Shown: positions 26,641-34,455 of the stretch, one piece after another
How the letters are laid out: each line of letters opens with the position of its first letter
Numbering within the stretch: position 1 is the first letter of the stretch
Source: an uncultured Parvularculaceae bacterium
GTDB taxonomy: Bacteria; Pseudomonadota; Alphaproteobacteria; Caulobacterales; Parvularculaceae
Reading direction: 5' to 3'
Assembly: GCA_947259375.1 (NCBI GenBank)
Contig: CAMYLZ010000022.1
Span: 124,001 to 188,000, forward strand
DNA: 64,000 bases
The notes under the pieces: generated by a model
What the model saw: the letters and a program-made list of their open reading frames with translations, nothing else
Databases searched by the model: none
Told to the model about the DNA's origin: nothing
Program-made: the position numbers and the translations under genes

Positions 26641-26684
26641 CGCCGCAACCGGCCTGCCCCGCCGATCGCGGCATACTTCAATTT

Positions 26685-26729
26685 TGAAAAAATGCGTTCT
26701 CGCTTAACCATCAACAAGCGCGAGAACGC
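26685..26729 (-). terminator. Rho-independent terminator of the ior operon
   Basis: Perfect 10-bp arms GCGTTCTCGC / GCGAGAACGC (26694-26703 with 26720-26729), followed on the minus strand by ATTTTTTC. The stop codon of the hydrolase gene lies inside the loop, so coding and terminator overlap. Confidence 0.8.
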
Positions 26730-27477
26730 GCAGCGGGCTGCCCGAACCATCTTTGATCTTGAGGGGCGTTGACACAATAACAGCGCCCTTCGCCGGCAAT
26801 TGGTCGAGATTGCGCAGGCATTGCAGGCCGTATTTGCCCGCACCGTGCAGAATATTGTGGGCCGGATAAGGCGGATCGAACGCCCCGCCCTTGCCAGCGT
26901 CCGTACCAATTGTTTCAACGCCAAGCCCGTGAACATTGCGCTCTTCCACGAGATACCGGACAGCGCTCGTGTCTGGGCCGGGCGTATGCGCGCCGTCTTC
27001 ACGAACATTGGCGTATTCGAGGCCGCTGCGTTTTGACCAATCTGTGCGGAACAGCACCCAATGATCAGCAGGGATCGCGCCGTGCTCCGCTTCCCACACC
27101 TTGATATGTTCCGCAGTCAGAATGAAGTCCTCATCGGCGGCGGCCTCTTTTGAAAAATCCATTACGCAGGCCGGCCGGATGAAGTGATCCGGCCTGATCG
27201 TATCCACCGATCCGTTCGGCACGTCCTTGCCGGTCACCCAATGCACCGGCGCATCGAAATGCGTGCCCGTATGCTCGTTGCAACTGAAATTGCGCCAATA
27301 CCACGCCGGTCCGCGTTCGTCATACTTTGAGACTTCTTCGATACGGAACGGTTCGCACTGGCCGAATTCCGGCGGCAGGACCAGCACTGGAAATTCCGGG
27401 TCGAGGGTATGCGTGAGGTCAATGACCTTCACATTGCCGGTCAATAGCGCCGAACCGAAAGACTCCAAAACAGACAT
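26704..27477 (-). CDS. Kynurenine-formamidase-like cyclase-family hydrolase
   Basis: 257 aa metal-dependent hydrolase of the cyclase/KynB family. The signature HTGTHFDAPVH (residues 69-79) supplies the metal-binding His69, His73, Asp75 and His79. KynB removes the formyl group from N-formylkynurenine; other members hydrolyse related amides or lactones. It is last in the iorA-iorB-marR operon, behind GGGAGC. If the indole ring is opened by a dioxygenase in this pathway, an N-formyl-anilide would result, and this enzyme could remove the formyl group. That role is inferred; no kynureninase or tryptophan 2,3-dioxygenase is in the window. Confidence 0.82.
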   Translation of the reverse strand: MSVLESFGSALLTGNVKVIDLTHTLDPEFPVLVLPPEFGQCEPFRIEEVSKYDERGPAWYWRNFSCNEHTGTHFDAPVHWVTGKDVPNGSVDTIRPDHFIRPACVMDFSKEAAADEDFILTAEHIKVWEAEHGAIPADHWVLFRTDWSKRSGLEYANVREDGAHTPGPDTSAVRYLVEERNVHGLGVETIGTDAGKGGAFDPPYPAHNILHGAGKYGLQCLRNLDQLPAKGAVIVSTPLKIKDGSGSPLRVLALVDG

Positions 27478-27522
27478 ATTCTAGCTCCCGTTTCAATTCT
27501 GTTTTCTCCGGCGACAACAGCG

Positions 27523-28014
27523 TCACGCGGACTTTTTATTCTCGCGCCCGGTTTCATATGGTGAGCGCTCAAGATTGGCGCGAACGCGCTTCAACACTTT
27601 GGTGACGACGCCGAGGTCTCGTGGACTCGTTCCCTCAAAGGCGCGCTCAAAAACACGCTGACCGATCGCCTTAACCTCCCGTAGCGTTTTTGCTGCGCGG
27701 GGGGTCATCGTGATCTCAACAAAGCGCCTGTCGTCTTGCGGCGAACTGCGCACCACCAGCCCATCCTCTTCCATGCGCGTCAAAATCCGCGTCAATGTCG
27801 GCATCTTTGTTACAGACCGGCGCGCGAGCTCGCTCACCGAGCTCGGACTTGAGTCAGTCAGCAACATCAATATCCGCCATTTCATCGTATTAAGACCGTG
27901 CGACTTCAGCGCGGCAGACATTTTTTCATTATAGGTCGCAGCCGTACGATTGAGGTTGTAGAGGACATAGTCGTCAAGCACGAAGTTTTTGTCAGCCGGT
28001 CCGACCTTCTTCAT
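27523..28014 (-). CDS. MarR-family regulator (second)
   Basis: About 163 aa. MarR winged helix with SVSELARRSVTKMPTLTRIL as recognition region and a wing DDRRFVEITMT. I place the start at the ATG at 28014, which has GGGGAGGGAGC upstream; an earlier GTG at 28041 overlaps the iorB stop and is also possible. Embedded in the operon between the oxidoreductase and the hydrolase, it probably senses a pathway intermediate and regulates the island, possibly through the palindromes at 24176 and 24311. Confidence 0.85.
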   Translation of the reverse strand: MKKVGPADKNFVLDDYVLYNLNRTAATYNEKMSAALKSHGLNTMKWRILMLLTDSSPSSVSELARRSVTKMPTLTRILTRMEEDGLVVRSSPQDDRRFVEITMTPRAAKTLREVKAIGQRVFERAFEGTSPRDLGVVTKVLKRVRANLERSPYETGRENKKSA

Positions 28015-28037
28015 CACTGACGCTCCCTCCCCGCCCT

Positions 28038-29567
28038 TCACGCTGCGGCCTTGTCGTTTGCCGCCATGGCGGCGAGCGCCGCGCGCAACGCATTGCCATG
28101 CTCGTCCTGCAAAGCCGCCTCCCGCAGGGATCTCAAGCAGGAAGACGAAGCAGGCTTTTCGGCCACGGCGTCTATCGCTGAAAAAATCGAGCGGTAATTG
28201 CCAAACCCGCGCTCATGCGTTTCGCCATAGCCCTTGATCAATTCCTGAAGCTTGGTGATTTCTATCGAGAGATCATAGTCGCGCGGCGCGATTGCGAGGA
28301 TTTTTTCAAACCACTCTTCAATCCGCGCATTTTCCAGGGCAAAACGAAAGCTCGACCGCCGAAGGAAGCGCGCGGATGCTAGGAGATATAAAGGGATAAA
28401 ACCGCGTAAACGGGTCGTTGGAATACGCTTGCCGCCACCCAGAACGGCTTGCAATCCTCGCCGTAAAATCGGGCTGTTCAGGATCGTTTTCGCAAGAAAC
28501 GCCGGCAATATATCGCATACTTCTTCGACTCGCGGGTGAAGGAATTCATAGACGTCAACGATCTGGCCCGCCTCGGCTCGCACATCCTGCTTGAAGCGGT
28601 CAAAGCGCGCGCCTCGGGTCTTTAGATCCGCAACCCGAATGGAGTCTTCATAGCTCATCCAAAGCGCCAGATGCTTCGCCGCCGCCTGCGTCAGGCGCCA
28701 ACCGCGCGCCGCACCGCCGGCTTCGCGATCGGCGGCGAGCACTTTTGCCACACGCTCAAGATAAAGCCCCGCATAGGCCGTATCCTGAAAATCAGAAACG
28801 CGCTTTATTCCCTCACCGACATAGAATCGCACCGCCTCGGGAAACACCTGCAATGCAGCTAGCGCCGGCGCGCCGGCTTCATCATGCATCGCCACCATGC
28901 CGTCCGCCTCCGCCGCTCCTGGCCCGTCATCATTGGCGCTGCCGGCGGCAAACGCCACCCCGAAGGCGAAGCCGCGCAAATTTTGCTCAACAGCGCGACC
29001 GCCGGCTTTTATCCGATCCTCAAAACATGCGCGGTCAATCGGCAAGGCGCCCGAACCTGCTAGCGCGCCGAACAAAACGGCGCTGATCATTGTCCCGGCC
29101 TCGGTCGCCGCGGCGGCCATGTCGCCGGCAATCACGGTTTTTGCTGCCGCGTGCGCCGCCTCAAGAATCTGCGCCGCATCGCGGCGGCCGTCGCCCATGC
29201 CTGACTTTTCCGAAATCGCATAGTCGCGATGTGTCGAAGCTATCAGCACAGTCTGACCAGTGACGAAACCGCGCGTGATCGCCCGGCCCGCTTCCATCAT
29301 TTCAGCGGCGATGACGATATCGACATCGCCCGGCACCGGCATCAGAGCAAGAACGGGCTCTTCAGCGCGCGCCTCAGCCGCTTTTTTTGGGAACAGTTCG
29401 ATGTAATAAACCGTCGCGCCGGTGCGCTGCGCGACACCCGGCACTGACGTTGTTTGTGCAATGAAACCGTTTTCCTCGCCGAGCTTGCCAATCCAGCCCG
29501 CCAGCACGCCGCCGCCCTGCCCTCCGAGAGCGGTGATAGCGATTCGGATAGAACGCGCCGGCGTCAT
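28038..29567 (-). CDS. iorB: Indolepyruvate ferredoxin oxidoreductase, beta subunit (extended)
   Basis: 509 aa. The N-terminal 190 or so residues correspond to the gamma/beta domain of 2-oxoacid:ferredoxin oxidoreductases (TALGGQGGGVLAGWIG, then SVPGVAQRTGATVYYIE). The remaining 300 residues are an extra helical region found in proteobacterial IorB proteins and absent from the ~200-aa archaeal ones. It pairs with IorA to oxidise arylpyruvates with CoA to aryl-acetyl-CoA and CO2. Its ATG overlaps the iorA stop by four bases (ATGA). The acceptor in an aerobe is unclear; a ferredoxin or ETF-like partner is not encoded next to it. Confidence 0.88.
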   Translation of the reverse strand: MTPARSIRIAITALGGQGGGVLAGWIGKLGEENGFIAQTTSVPGVAQRTGATVYYIELFPKKAAEARAEEPVLALMPVPGDVDIVIAAEMMEAGRAITRGFVTGQTVLIASTHRDYAISEKSGMGDGRRDAAQILEAAHAAAKTVIAGDMAAAATEAGTMISAVLFGALAGSGALPIDRACFEDRIKAGGRAVEQNLRGFAFGVAFAAGSANDDGPGAAEADGMVAMHDEAGAPALAALQVFPEAVRFYVGEGIKRVSDFQDTAYAGLYLERVAKVLAADREAGGAARGWRLTQAAAKHLALWMSYEDSIRVADLKTRGARFDRFKQDVRAEAGQIVDVYEFLHPRVEEVCDILPAFLAKTILNSPILRRGLQAVLGGGKRIPTTRLRGFIPLYLLASARFLRRSSFRFALENARIEEWFEKILAIAPRDYDLSIEITKLQELIKGYGETHERGFGNYRSIFSAIDAVAEKPASSSCLRSLREAALQDEHGNALRAALAAMAANDKAAA

Positions 29568-31720
29568 CGCCCTGCTCCGCCAAATTGAGCGTTGGCCTGT
29601 CGCTCAGGGCGCCGTTGCAAATATCCGATGACGGCGCGGCGGAGCGTCGATAAAAATCTGTCGATCCGGTTCGGATTATAGACCAGCTCCGCCCGATAAA
29701 AGGACGGGCACAATATCGCGGCATGGGCGTTCTCACCGCATACGCCGCACCCGACGCAATCATTGTTCACCCAGGCGACGGGGTGATCGCGCAACGGATC
29801 CGGATTATCGCGAACAGTCAGCGATGGGCAGCCGGACAACCGGATGCAGCTATGATCTCCCGTACAGGTGTCCGGATCGACGCCATATCGCGCCCTGACG
29901 ACCCGTTTTCCTTCCTTGATTACCTTTGCGCGAAGCGGCTTTTCCCGGCGCTGGCGGTTCAGCATGCACTCAGCTTGGGCGATGATGACTTTGGGCCCCT
30001 TTGTTGCAGTCGTCATCGCATCCTTCAGCGTCTTTTTCATTTCGCCAATATTGTACGTATGCACCTCTTTTAACCACTCGACGCCGAGCCCTCGCACGGC
30101 CTTGGCGATCGGGTTGTTGGTGCTCCGCGTCTTGTTCACCGCGCGCGATGACAAGATATCCTGCCCGCCCGTCGCCGCCGAATACCCGTTGTCGATGATA
30201 ACCAGCACATTGTCGGTCTTGTTAAAGACCGCATTGCCGACGCCGCTGGTCAGCCCATTATGCCAGAAACCGCCATCGCCCATCACCGAGATCGTTCGCT
30301 TGCCGGCATTCGCATTGAGCGCAGAGGCGCCGGCCCATCCAAGCCCGTAGCCCATGGTCGTATTGCCGATATCGAAGGGCGGCAGGATAGAAAACAAATG
30401 ACAGCCAATATCGCAGCTTACATGAAACGTCCCGATCTCTTTTTCGACCAGTTTCATCGCCGAAAACACGGGCCGCTCTGGACAGCCGGTGCAAAACCCT
30501 GCCGGACGCGGCGGAACCGCCTCGGCAATCGCCGCGTTTTTTTCCGCAGGCAGCGCCGACTCACGCGGCGCGGGTGCGGCGGCGAGCAAGGAGGGCGCGT
30601 GCGTGGCGAAAAACTTGCGCAGCCCTTCGCCGATCACCTGCCCCGTATACTCACCGGCTTTCGGCAGCACGCCCTTGCCGACGACTTTGGTTTGAATATC
30701 TGCATTACGTAAAATCGCGTTTACCGATTGCTCGATATATTCCGGCTGACCTTCCTCAAGCATCAAGACCGCTTTCTTATCGAGACAAAACCCTTTCAGC
30801 TCGTCGTCAATCAGCGGGTAGGCGACATTCAGACAATAGATCGGGATTTCCGTCTCGCCGAACGGGTCGGCAAGCCCCAACAACTCAAGCGCCCTGATCA
30901 ACGAGTTATAAAGACCGCCTTGCACGATGATTCCGACGTCGCCCTGATATCCTCCAAGAAATTCGTTGAGCATCCGGGACTTGATGAACTCGACCGCCGC
31001 CGGCCAACGATTTTCAATCTTTTCAACTTCATGAACGAAGTTTGACGGCGGCAACACCACCCGGCTGTAATCGCGTTCCGGATTCTCGATAGCGTTTTTC
31101 AGTGTAAAGGACGGCGCCGCATTATTCTTCGCTTCAAACGCCCCGTAAACGTGACAGGCGCGGATGCGCAACTCCAGCATGACAGGCGTGTTGGATGCTT
31201 CCGACAACTCAAAGCCGTCCTCGACCGCCTTCACAATCGAAGTCAGGTTTGGCCGCGGATCAAGCAACCACATTTGCGACTTCATCGCGAAGGCGTGCGT
31301 GCGCTCTTGCATGATGGACGAGCCTTCGCCGTAATCCTCGCCAACGATCACCAGCGCACCGCCTTTCACGCCGCTCGACGCTACATTTGCGAGCGCATCC
31401 GAAGCGACATTGGTGCCAACCGTCGACTTCCAGGTAACTGCGCCCCGCAATGGATAATTGACCGACGCGGCCAGCATCGCCGCCGCTGTCGCTTCTGACG
31501 CACTCGCTTCGAAATGAACATTCAGCTCTTCGAGAATGCCCTGCGCGTCCGACAAAACGTCCATCAGATGCGATATCGGCGCGCCTTGATAGCCGCCGAC
31601 GTAAGACACGCCCGACTGCAACAACGCCTTGGTGACGGCAAGGATGCCCTCGCCGCGAAACACTTCCCCTGCCCCGATGCGGAGGTCCTCCACTTCTTTT
31701 TCAAAGGATCTTTCAGCCAT
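29564..31720 (-). CDS. iorA: Indolepyruvate ferredoxin oxidoreductase, alpha subunit
   Basis: 718 aa. N-terminal pyrimidine-binding region (GGYQGAPISHLMDVL), central ThDP/Mg2+ motif (GDGGFWHNGLTSGVGNAVFN), and a C-terminal ferredoxin-like segment with cysteine groups TCTGDHSCIRLSGCP and DCVGCGVCGE plus a further Cys, suitable for [4Fe-4S] clusters though the first group departs from the usual CxxCxxCxxxCP. It catalyses ThDP-dependent oxidative decarboxylation of indolepyruvate or other arylpyruvates to the acetyl-CoA derivative. It is first gene of the operon and starts behind AAGGTAAG. These enzymes are oxygen-sensitive in archaea, so its use here suggests an aerobic-tolerant type. Confidence 0.88.
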   Translation of the reverse strand: MAERSFEKEVEDLRIGAGEVFRGEGILAVTKALLQSGVSYVGGYQGAPISHLMDVLSDAQGILEELNVHFEASASEATAAAMLAASVNYPLRGAVTWKSTVGTNVASDALANVASSGVKGGALVIVGEDYGEGSSIMQERTHAFAMKSQMWLLDPRPNLTSIVKAVEDGFELSEASNTPVMLELRIRACHVYGAFEAKNNAAPSFTLKNAIENPERDYSRVVLPPSNFVHEVEKIENRWPAAVEFIKSRMLNEFLGGYQGDVGIIVQGGLYNSLIRALELLGLADPFGETEIPIYCLNVAYPLIDDELKGFCLDKKAVLMLEEGQPEYIEQSVNAILRNADIQTKVVGKGVLPKAGEYTGQVIGEGLRKFFATHAPSLLAAAPAPRESALPAEKNAAIAEAVPPRPAGFCTGCPERPVFSAMKLVEKEIGTFHVSCDIGCHLFSILPPFDIGNTTMGYGLGWAGASALNANAGKRTISVMGDGGFWHNGLTSGVGNAVFNKTDNVLVIIDNGYSAATGGQDILSSRAVNKTRSTNNPIAKAVRGLGVEWLKEVHTYNIGEMKKTLKDAMTTATKGPKVIIAQAECMLNRQRREKPLRAKVIKEGKRVVRARYGVDPDTCTGDHSCIRLSGCPSLTVRDNPDPLRDHPVAWVNNDCVGCGVCGENAHAAILCPSFYRAELVYNPNRIDRFLSTLRRAVIGYLQRRPERQANAQFGGAGR

Positions 31721-31763
31721 AACTTACCTTGCCGCTCCGGCGTCACGCATTTCCGCCCGGTTC

Positions 31764-31792
31764 ATTATATTCGCTATTATTTGATTTTTCAA
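31764..31792 (-). promoter_or_regulatory. Sigma-70-type promoter of the ior operon
   Basis: On the minus strand, TTGAAA (31787-31792), a 17-base spacer and a perfect TATAAT (31764-31769). The -35 overlaps TCAATTGA and TTGA/TCAA repeats that may be part of an operator. The rest of the gap up to 31999 holds a CTGCGA/TCGCAG hairpin at 31921-31934, which may be the weak end of the gene at 32000. Confidence 0.65.
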
Positions 31793-31999
31793 TTGATTTA
31801 TGAATTCCCAGCGCACAACGCCCGAATACGGCAAACATCCGCCCACACCTTCCTGCGAATATTCAAAGACCCATTATCGGGAACGGCGTTGCCGGCAACA
31901 GCGCCCCGCGTTGACAGCGCCTGCGACATCGCAGTTTAGCGAGGGCTTTTCGCGCCCTAACAGACTATGCGAAAAGACGGAACGTCGCCGGCGTCATTT

Positions 32000-32794
32000 T
32001 CAACGCGTTACGGTTTTCCGGTAAACATGCCAGCTCGCATGGCCAAGCACCGGCAGGACAACCGCCAGACCGACCAAGAGCATTAACCCGCCAATAATCA
32101 TCGACGTGACGATAATGACGCCCCAGAGCAGGATCGCGCGCGGATTCGCCGCCAAGACCCGTAACGACGTCATGATCGCGGCGAGGGGTCCGACATCCCG
32201 GTCAAGCGCGACTTGGAAGGAGACGACGAACCCCGCCAACACAAAAGCCGCGAAGACAAGCCCGACGCCGTTCCCGATCAAGATCAATCGCCACCCTTCC
32301 GGCGTCGTCAACGATGTGCGAACCAGATCGGCGATCGTGTATTCATACCCGCCGCCGAGCGTCGCATTGAAAATCGAATAAGCGACCAGCAACCAGGCGA
32401 CAAAGACGACGAAGAGGAGCAACCCAAGCACGCCGATCGTTCTTGAGCGCGGGCCCGTCAGTCCGGAAAACGCTTCGCTCCACGGAAAATCTCGCCCCTG
32501 CTCTCTGCGCCGGCTAATTCTGTACAAGATGACCGCCGCGAATGGCCCCATCAGCGCATAACCGCCGACGATCGGCAAAATCAAAGGCAGCAAATCACTG
32601 CCGAACGCCCATGCGGCGCCGACAAACCCCGCAATCGGATAAATCAGCCCAAGCAGGAACAGGTGGCTGGGCTTGGCGTTAAAATCAGCAAAACCAAGCC
32701 GGATCGCGTCAAATATATCCGGAGCACCAATGGTTTGTATGCCGATCTCTTCTACTGAATCGGCGGGATGGACTCCAGCAGGTGAAGCAGTCAC
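32000..32794 (-). CDS. DUF2189-type integral membrane protein
   Basis: 264 aa with about six hydrophobic segments. The start reads IGAPDIFDAIRLGFADFNAKPSHLFLLGLIYPI, split here as IGAPDIFDAIRLGFADF and NAKPSHLFLLGLIYPI, which is how DUF2189 proteins begin. The start codon is GTG behind GAGGG. These proteins have no assigned function, though they are often encoded near respiratory oxidase genes. It is transcribed away from the oxidase operon that begins 0.55 kb to the right. Confidence 0.7.
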   Translation of the reverse strand: MTASPAGVHPADSVEEIGIQTIGAPDIFDAIRLGFADFNAKPSHLFLLGLIYPIAGFVGAAWAFGSDLLPLILPIVGGYALMGPFAAVILYRISRRREQGRDFPWSEAFSGLTGPRSRTIGVLGLLLFVVFVAWLLVAYSIFNATLGGGYEYTIADLVRTSLTTPEGWRLILIGNGVGLVFAAFVLAGFVVSFQVALDRDVGPLAAIMTSLRVLAANPRAILLWGVIIVTSMIIGGLMLLVGLAVVLPVLGHASWHVYRKTVTR

Positions 32795-33345
32795 GGTCCG
32801 GCCCTCGTCAGTTTATGGCTGACCTTAAGGGTACACCAACAATCAATCTGTGTCCATCAGCGCTGCTGCGTCAGCTTATCCGCCTCGACCAAAACGCCGG
32901 CCAATTCGCCGCGTCGCTCCGCCGCAAGCCGCGTCCCCGCCGGGAAGCGCACCCCAGTGGACGGGCGCTTTCTCTGTATACGCTGGTTCTCTATTTCCTA
33001 CCGAACGCCTTACCCATTGTGGATAAAATCACAAGCGTTTTCACAAGGGATACGCGGCCGTGCGACAGCCGCGCAGCGGCCCTTTCGCATTTGCAAAACG
33101 ACAATTGTCCGGCAGAATAAAGGCCCTCGCCTCAACACGAGGATCCTCGCCATTCCCTGTCGCAAACACCATTTCAAAAACCGTTCCGTTACGACCGCGT
33201 TGCATACGGGCTTTCACGCCAAGTAAAAATCGCCTATATCTCAATGAGGCGACAACTGGACGTAGTAGTTCGATAACACCGCACCCAGTTTTTGGCCTCG
33301 CTTTAAAAATTGTTTGCGTACGGCGCGAGGTCGACGGAGGAGGCA
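32795..33345. other. 551-base gap upstream of the oxidase operon
   Basis: No ORF with a ribosome-binding site and family resemblance is seen on either strand. It must carry the promoters of the divergent DUF2189 gene and the oxidase operon, but I could not pick out a convincing -35/-10 pair or an FNR box. One isolated DnaA-box-like TGTGGATAA at 33018-33026 has no partners. Confidence 0.5.
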
Positions 33346-33576
33346 ATGCTGCAGACCTCGACCAACGGATGCATTACCACAGCGCGAGGCGCACGGCGCG
33401 CGCGCGGCAAGCAGTTTGCGCAGCCCATTTCGCGTCTGAAGATGTCGGTAAATCGCGCCCATTGGCGCGCTCCCCGCCCCCCCACCATGCCCGTCGACAT
33501 CGGCCCCGGCGGCATTAATCGACTTCTCACGCATCCTTCAAGAATTTCCCGCACACAGCGTGAGGCGCGCCCATGA
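33346..33576 (+). CDS. Small basic ORF translationally coupled to coxB
   Basis: 76 codons. The ATG is preceded by GGAGGAGG (33336-33343), the strongest Shine-Dalgarno of the oxidase region, and the stop overlaps the subunit II start as ATGA. The product is rich in Arg, Pro and Thr (for example TARGARRARGKQF) and matches no family I recognise. It may be a leader peptide that governs translation of subunit II, or a small accessory protein. A purely chance ORF remains possible because its composition is low in hydrophobic residues. Confidence 0.45.
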   Translation: MLQTSTNGCITTARGARRARGKQFAQPISRLKMSVNRAHWRAPRPPTMPVDIGPGGINRLLTHPSRISRTQREARP

Positions 33577-34391
33577 GAGTCGCCGTCGTCATTGCGTTGC
33601 TTGTCATTGGATCAATCGCCTTTCACTTCCTCAGCCCGTGGTGGATGACGCCAATCGCGTCCAATTGGGGCGCGCTGGACAACGCTTTGATCCTTACTTT
33701 CTGGGTGTGCGGCGCCGTATTCATCGCGCTGAACCTGTTCCTCGCTTACTCAATTTACAGATTTCGACACCGTGAAGGCTCCCGCGCGACGTATGAGCCG
33801 GAAAATATCGGCCTCGAGCGCGGGCTGACATTCTGGACAGCGGTCGGGATCGTCTTAATGCTGGCGCCGGGGCTTATCGCCTGGAACAAATATATTTCGG
33901 TCCCGGATGATGCGGCAATTCTCGAAGCGAGAGGCCAGCAATGGCAATGGAGTTTCCGTTTCCCCGGCGCCGACGGCGTTCTCGGCGCAAGCGCTGTAGA
34001 GCATATCAGCGCAGACAATCCGTTCGGCGTAAACCCGGGCGACCCCTGGGGGCGAGATGACATCATTGTCGAAAGCAGCGAGCTGCACCTTCCCTTGAAC
34101 CAACCGGTCAAGCTGCTTTTGACCTCCACCGATGTCTTGCACAATTTTTATGTTCCGCAGTTCCGCGCCAAGATGGACCTCGTCCCAGGCACGACAACCT
34201 ATCTGTGGTTTACGCCAACCAAGAAAGGTACGTTTGAAATTCTTTGTGCCGAATATTGCGGCGTCGGACATCACGCCATGCGCGGTTATGTGGTTGTCGA
34301 AAGCGACGCTGACTTCAATACATGGCTTAGTGACTTTCCGACCCAAAGCGAACTTGCCGGCCCCGCTGCGGAGATTGCCGCCATAGAATGA
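33573..34391 (+). CDS. coxB: Cytochrome c oxidase subunit II
   Basis: 272 aa. Two N-terminal transmembrane helices are followed by a periplasmic cupredoxin domain. The binuclear CuA site is complete: a His in DVLHNFYVP, then Cys225, Cys229, His233 and Met236 in CAEYCGVGHHAM. The electron-entry aromatic region is RGQQWQWSF. CuA means the electron donor is a cytochrome c and not quinol. There is no fused cytochrome c domain; a separate membrane cytochrome c is encoded at 38121. It is the first recognisable oxidase subunit and is coupled to the small ORF before it. Confidence 0.93.
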   Translation: MRVAVVIALLVIGSIAFHFLSPWWMTPIASNWGALDNALILTFWVCGAVFIALNLFLAYSIYRFRHREGSRATYEPENIGLERGLTFWTAVGIVLMLAPGLIAWNKYISVPDDAAILEARGQQWQWSFRFPGADGVLGASAVEHISADNPFGVNPGDPWGRDDIIVESSELHLPLNQPVKLLLTSTDVLHNFYVPQFRAKMDLVPGTTTYLWFTPTKKGTFEILCAEYCGVGHHAMRGYVVVESDADFNTWLSDFPTQSELAGPAAEIAAIE

Positions 34392-34455
34392 CGCCGTCTT
34401 TGCCGGAGCCGGCGTCGCAAGCAGTTGCGTTAGGAATTGAATAGCTGAGGAAGCG

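Noticed and set aside
33018-33026. DnaA-box-like TGTGGATAA, possible origin
   Set aside because: A single box with no cluster, no AT-rich unwinding region and no dnaA/dnaN-type neighbours.
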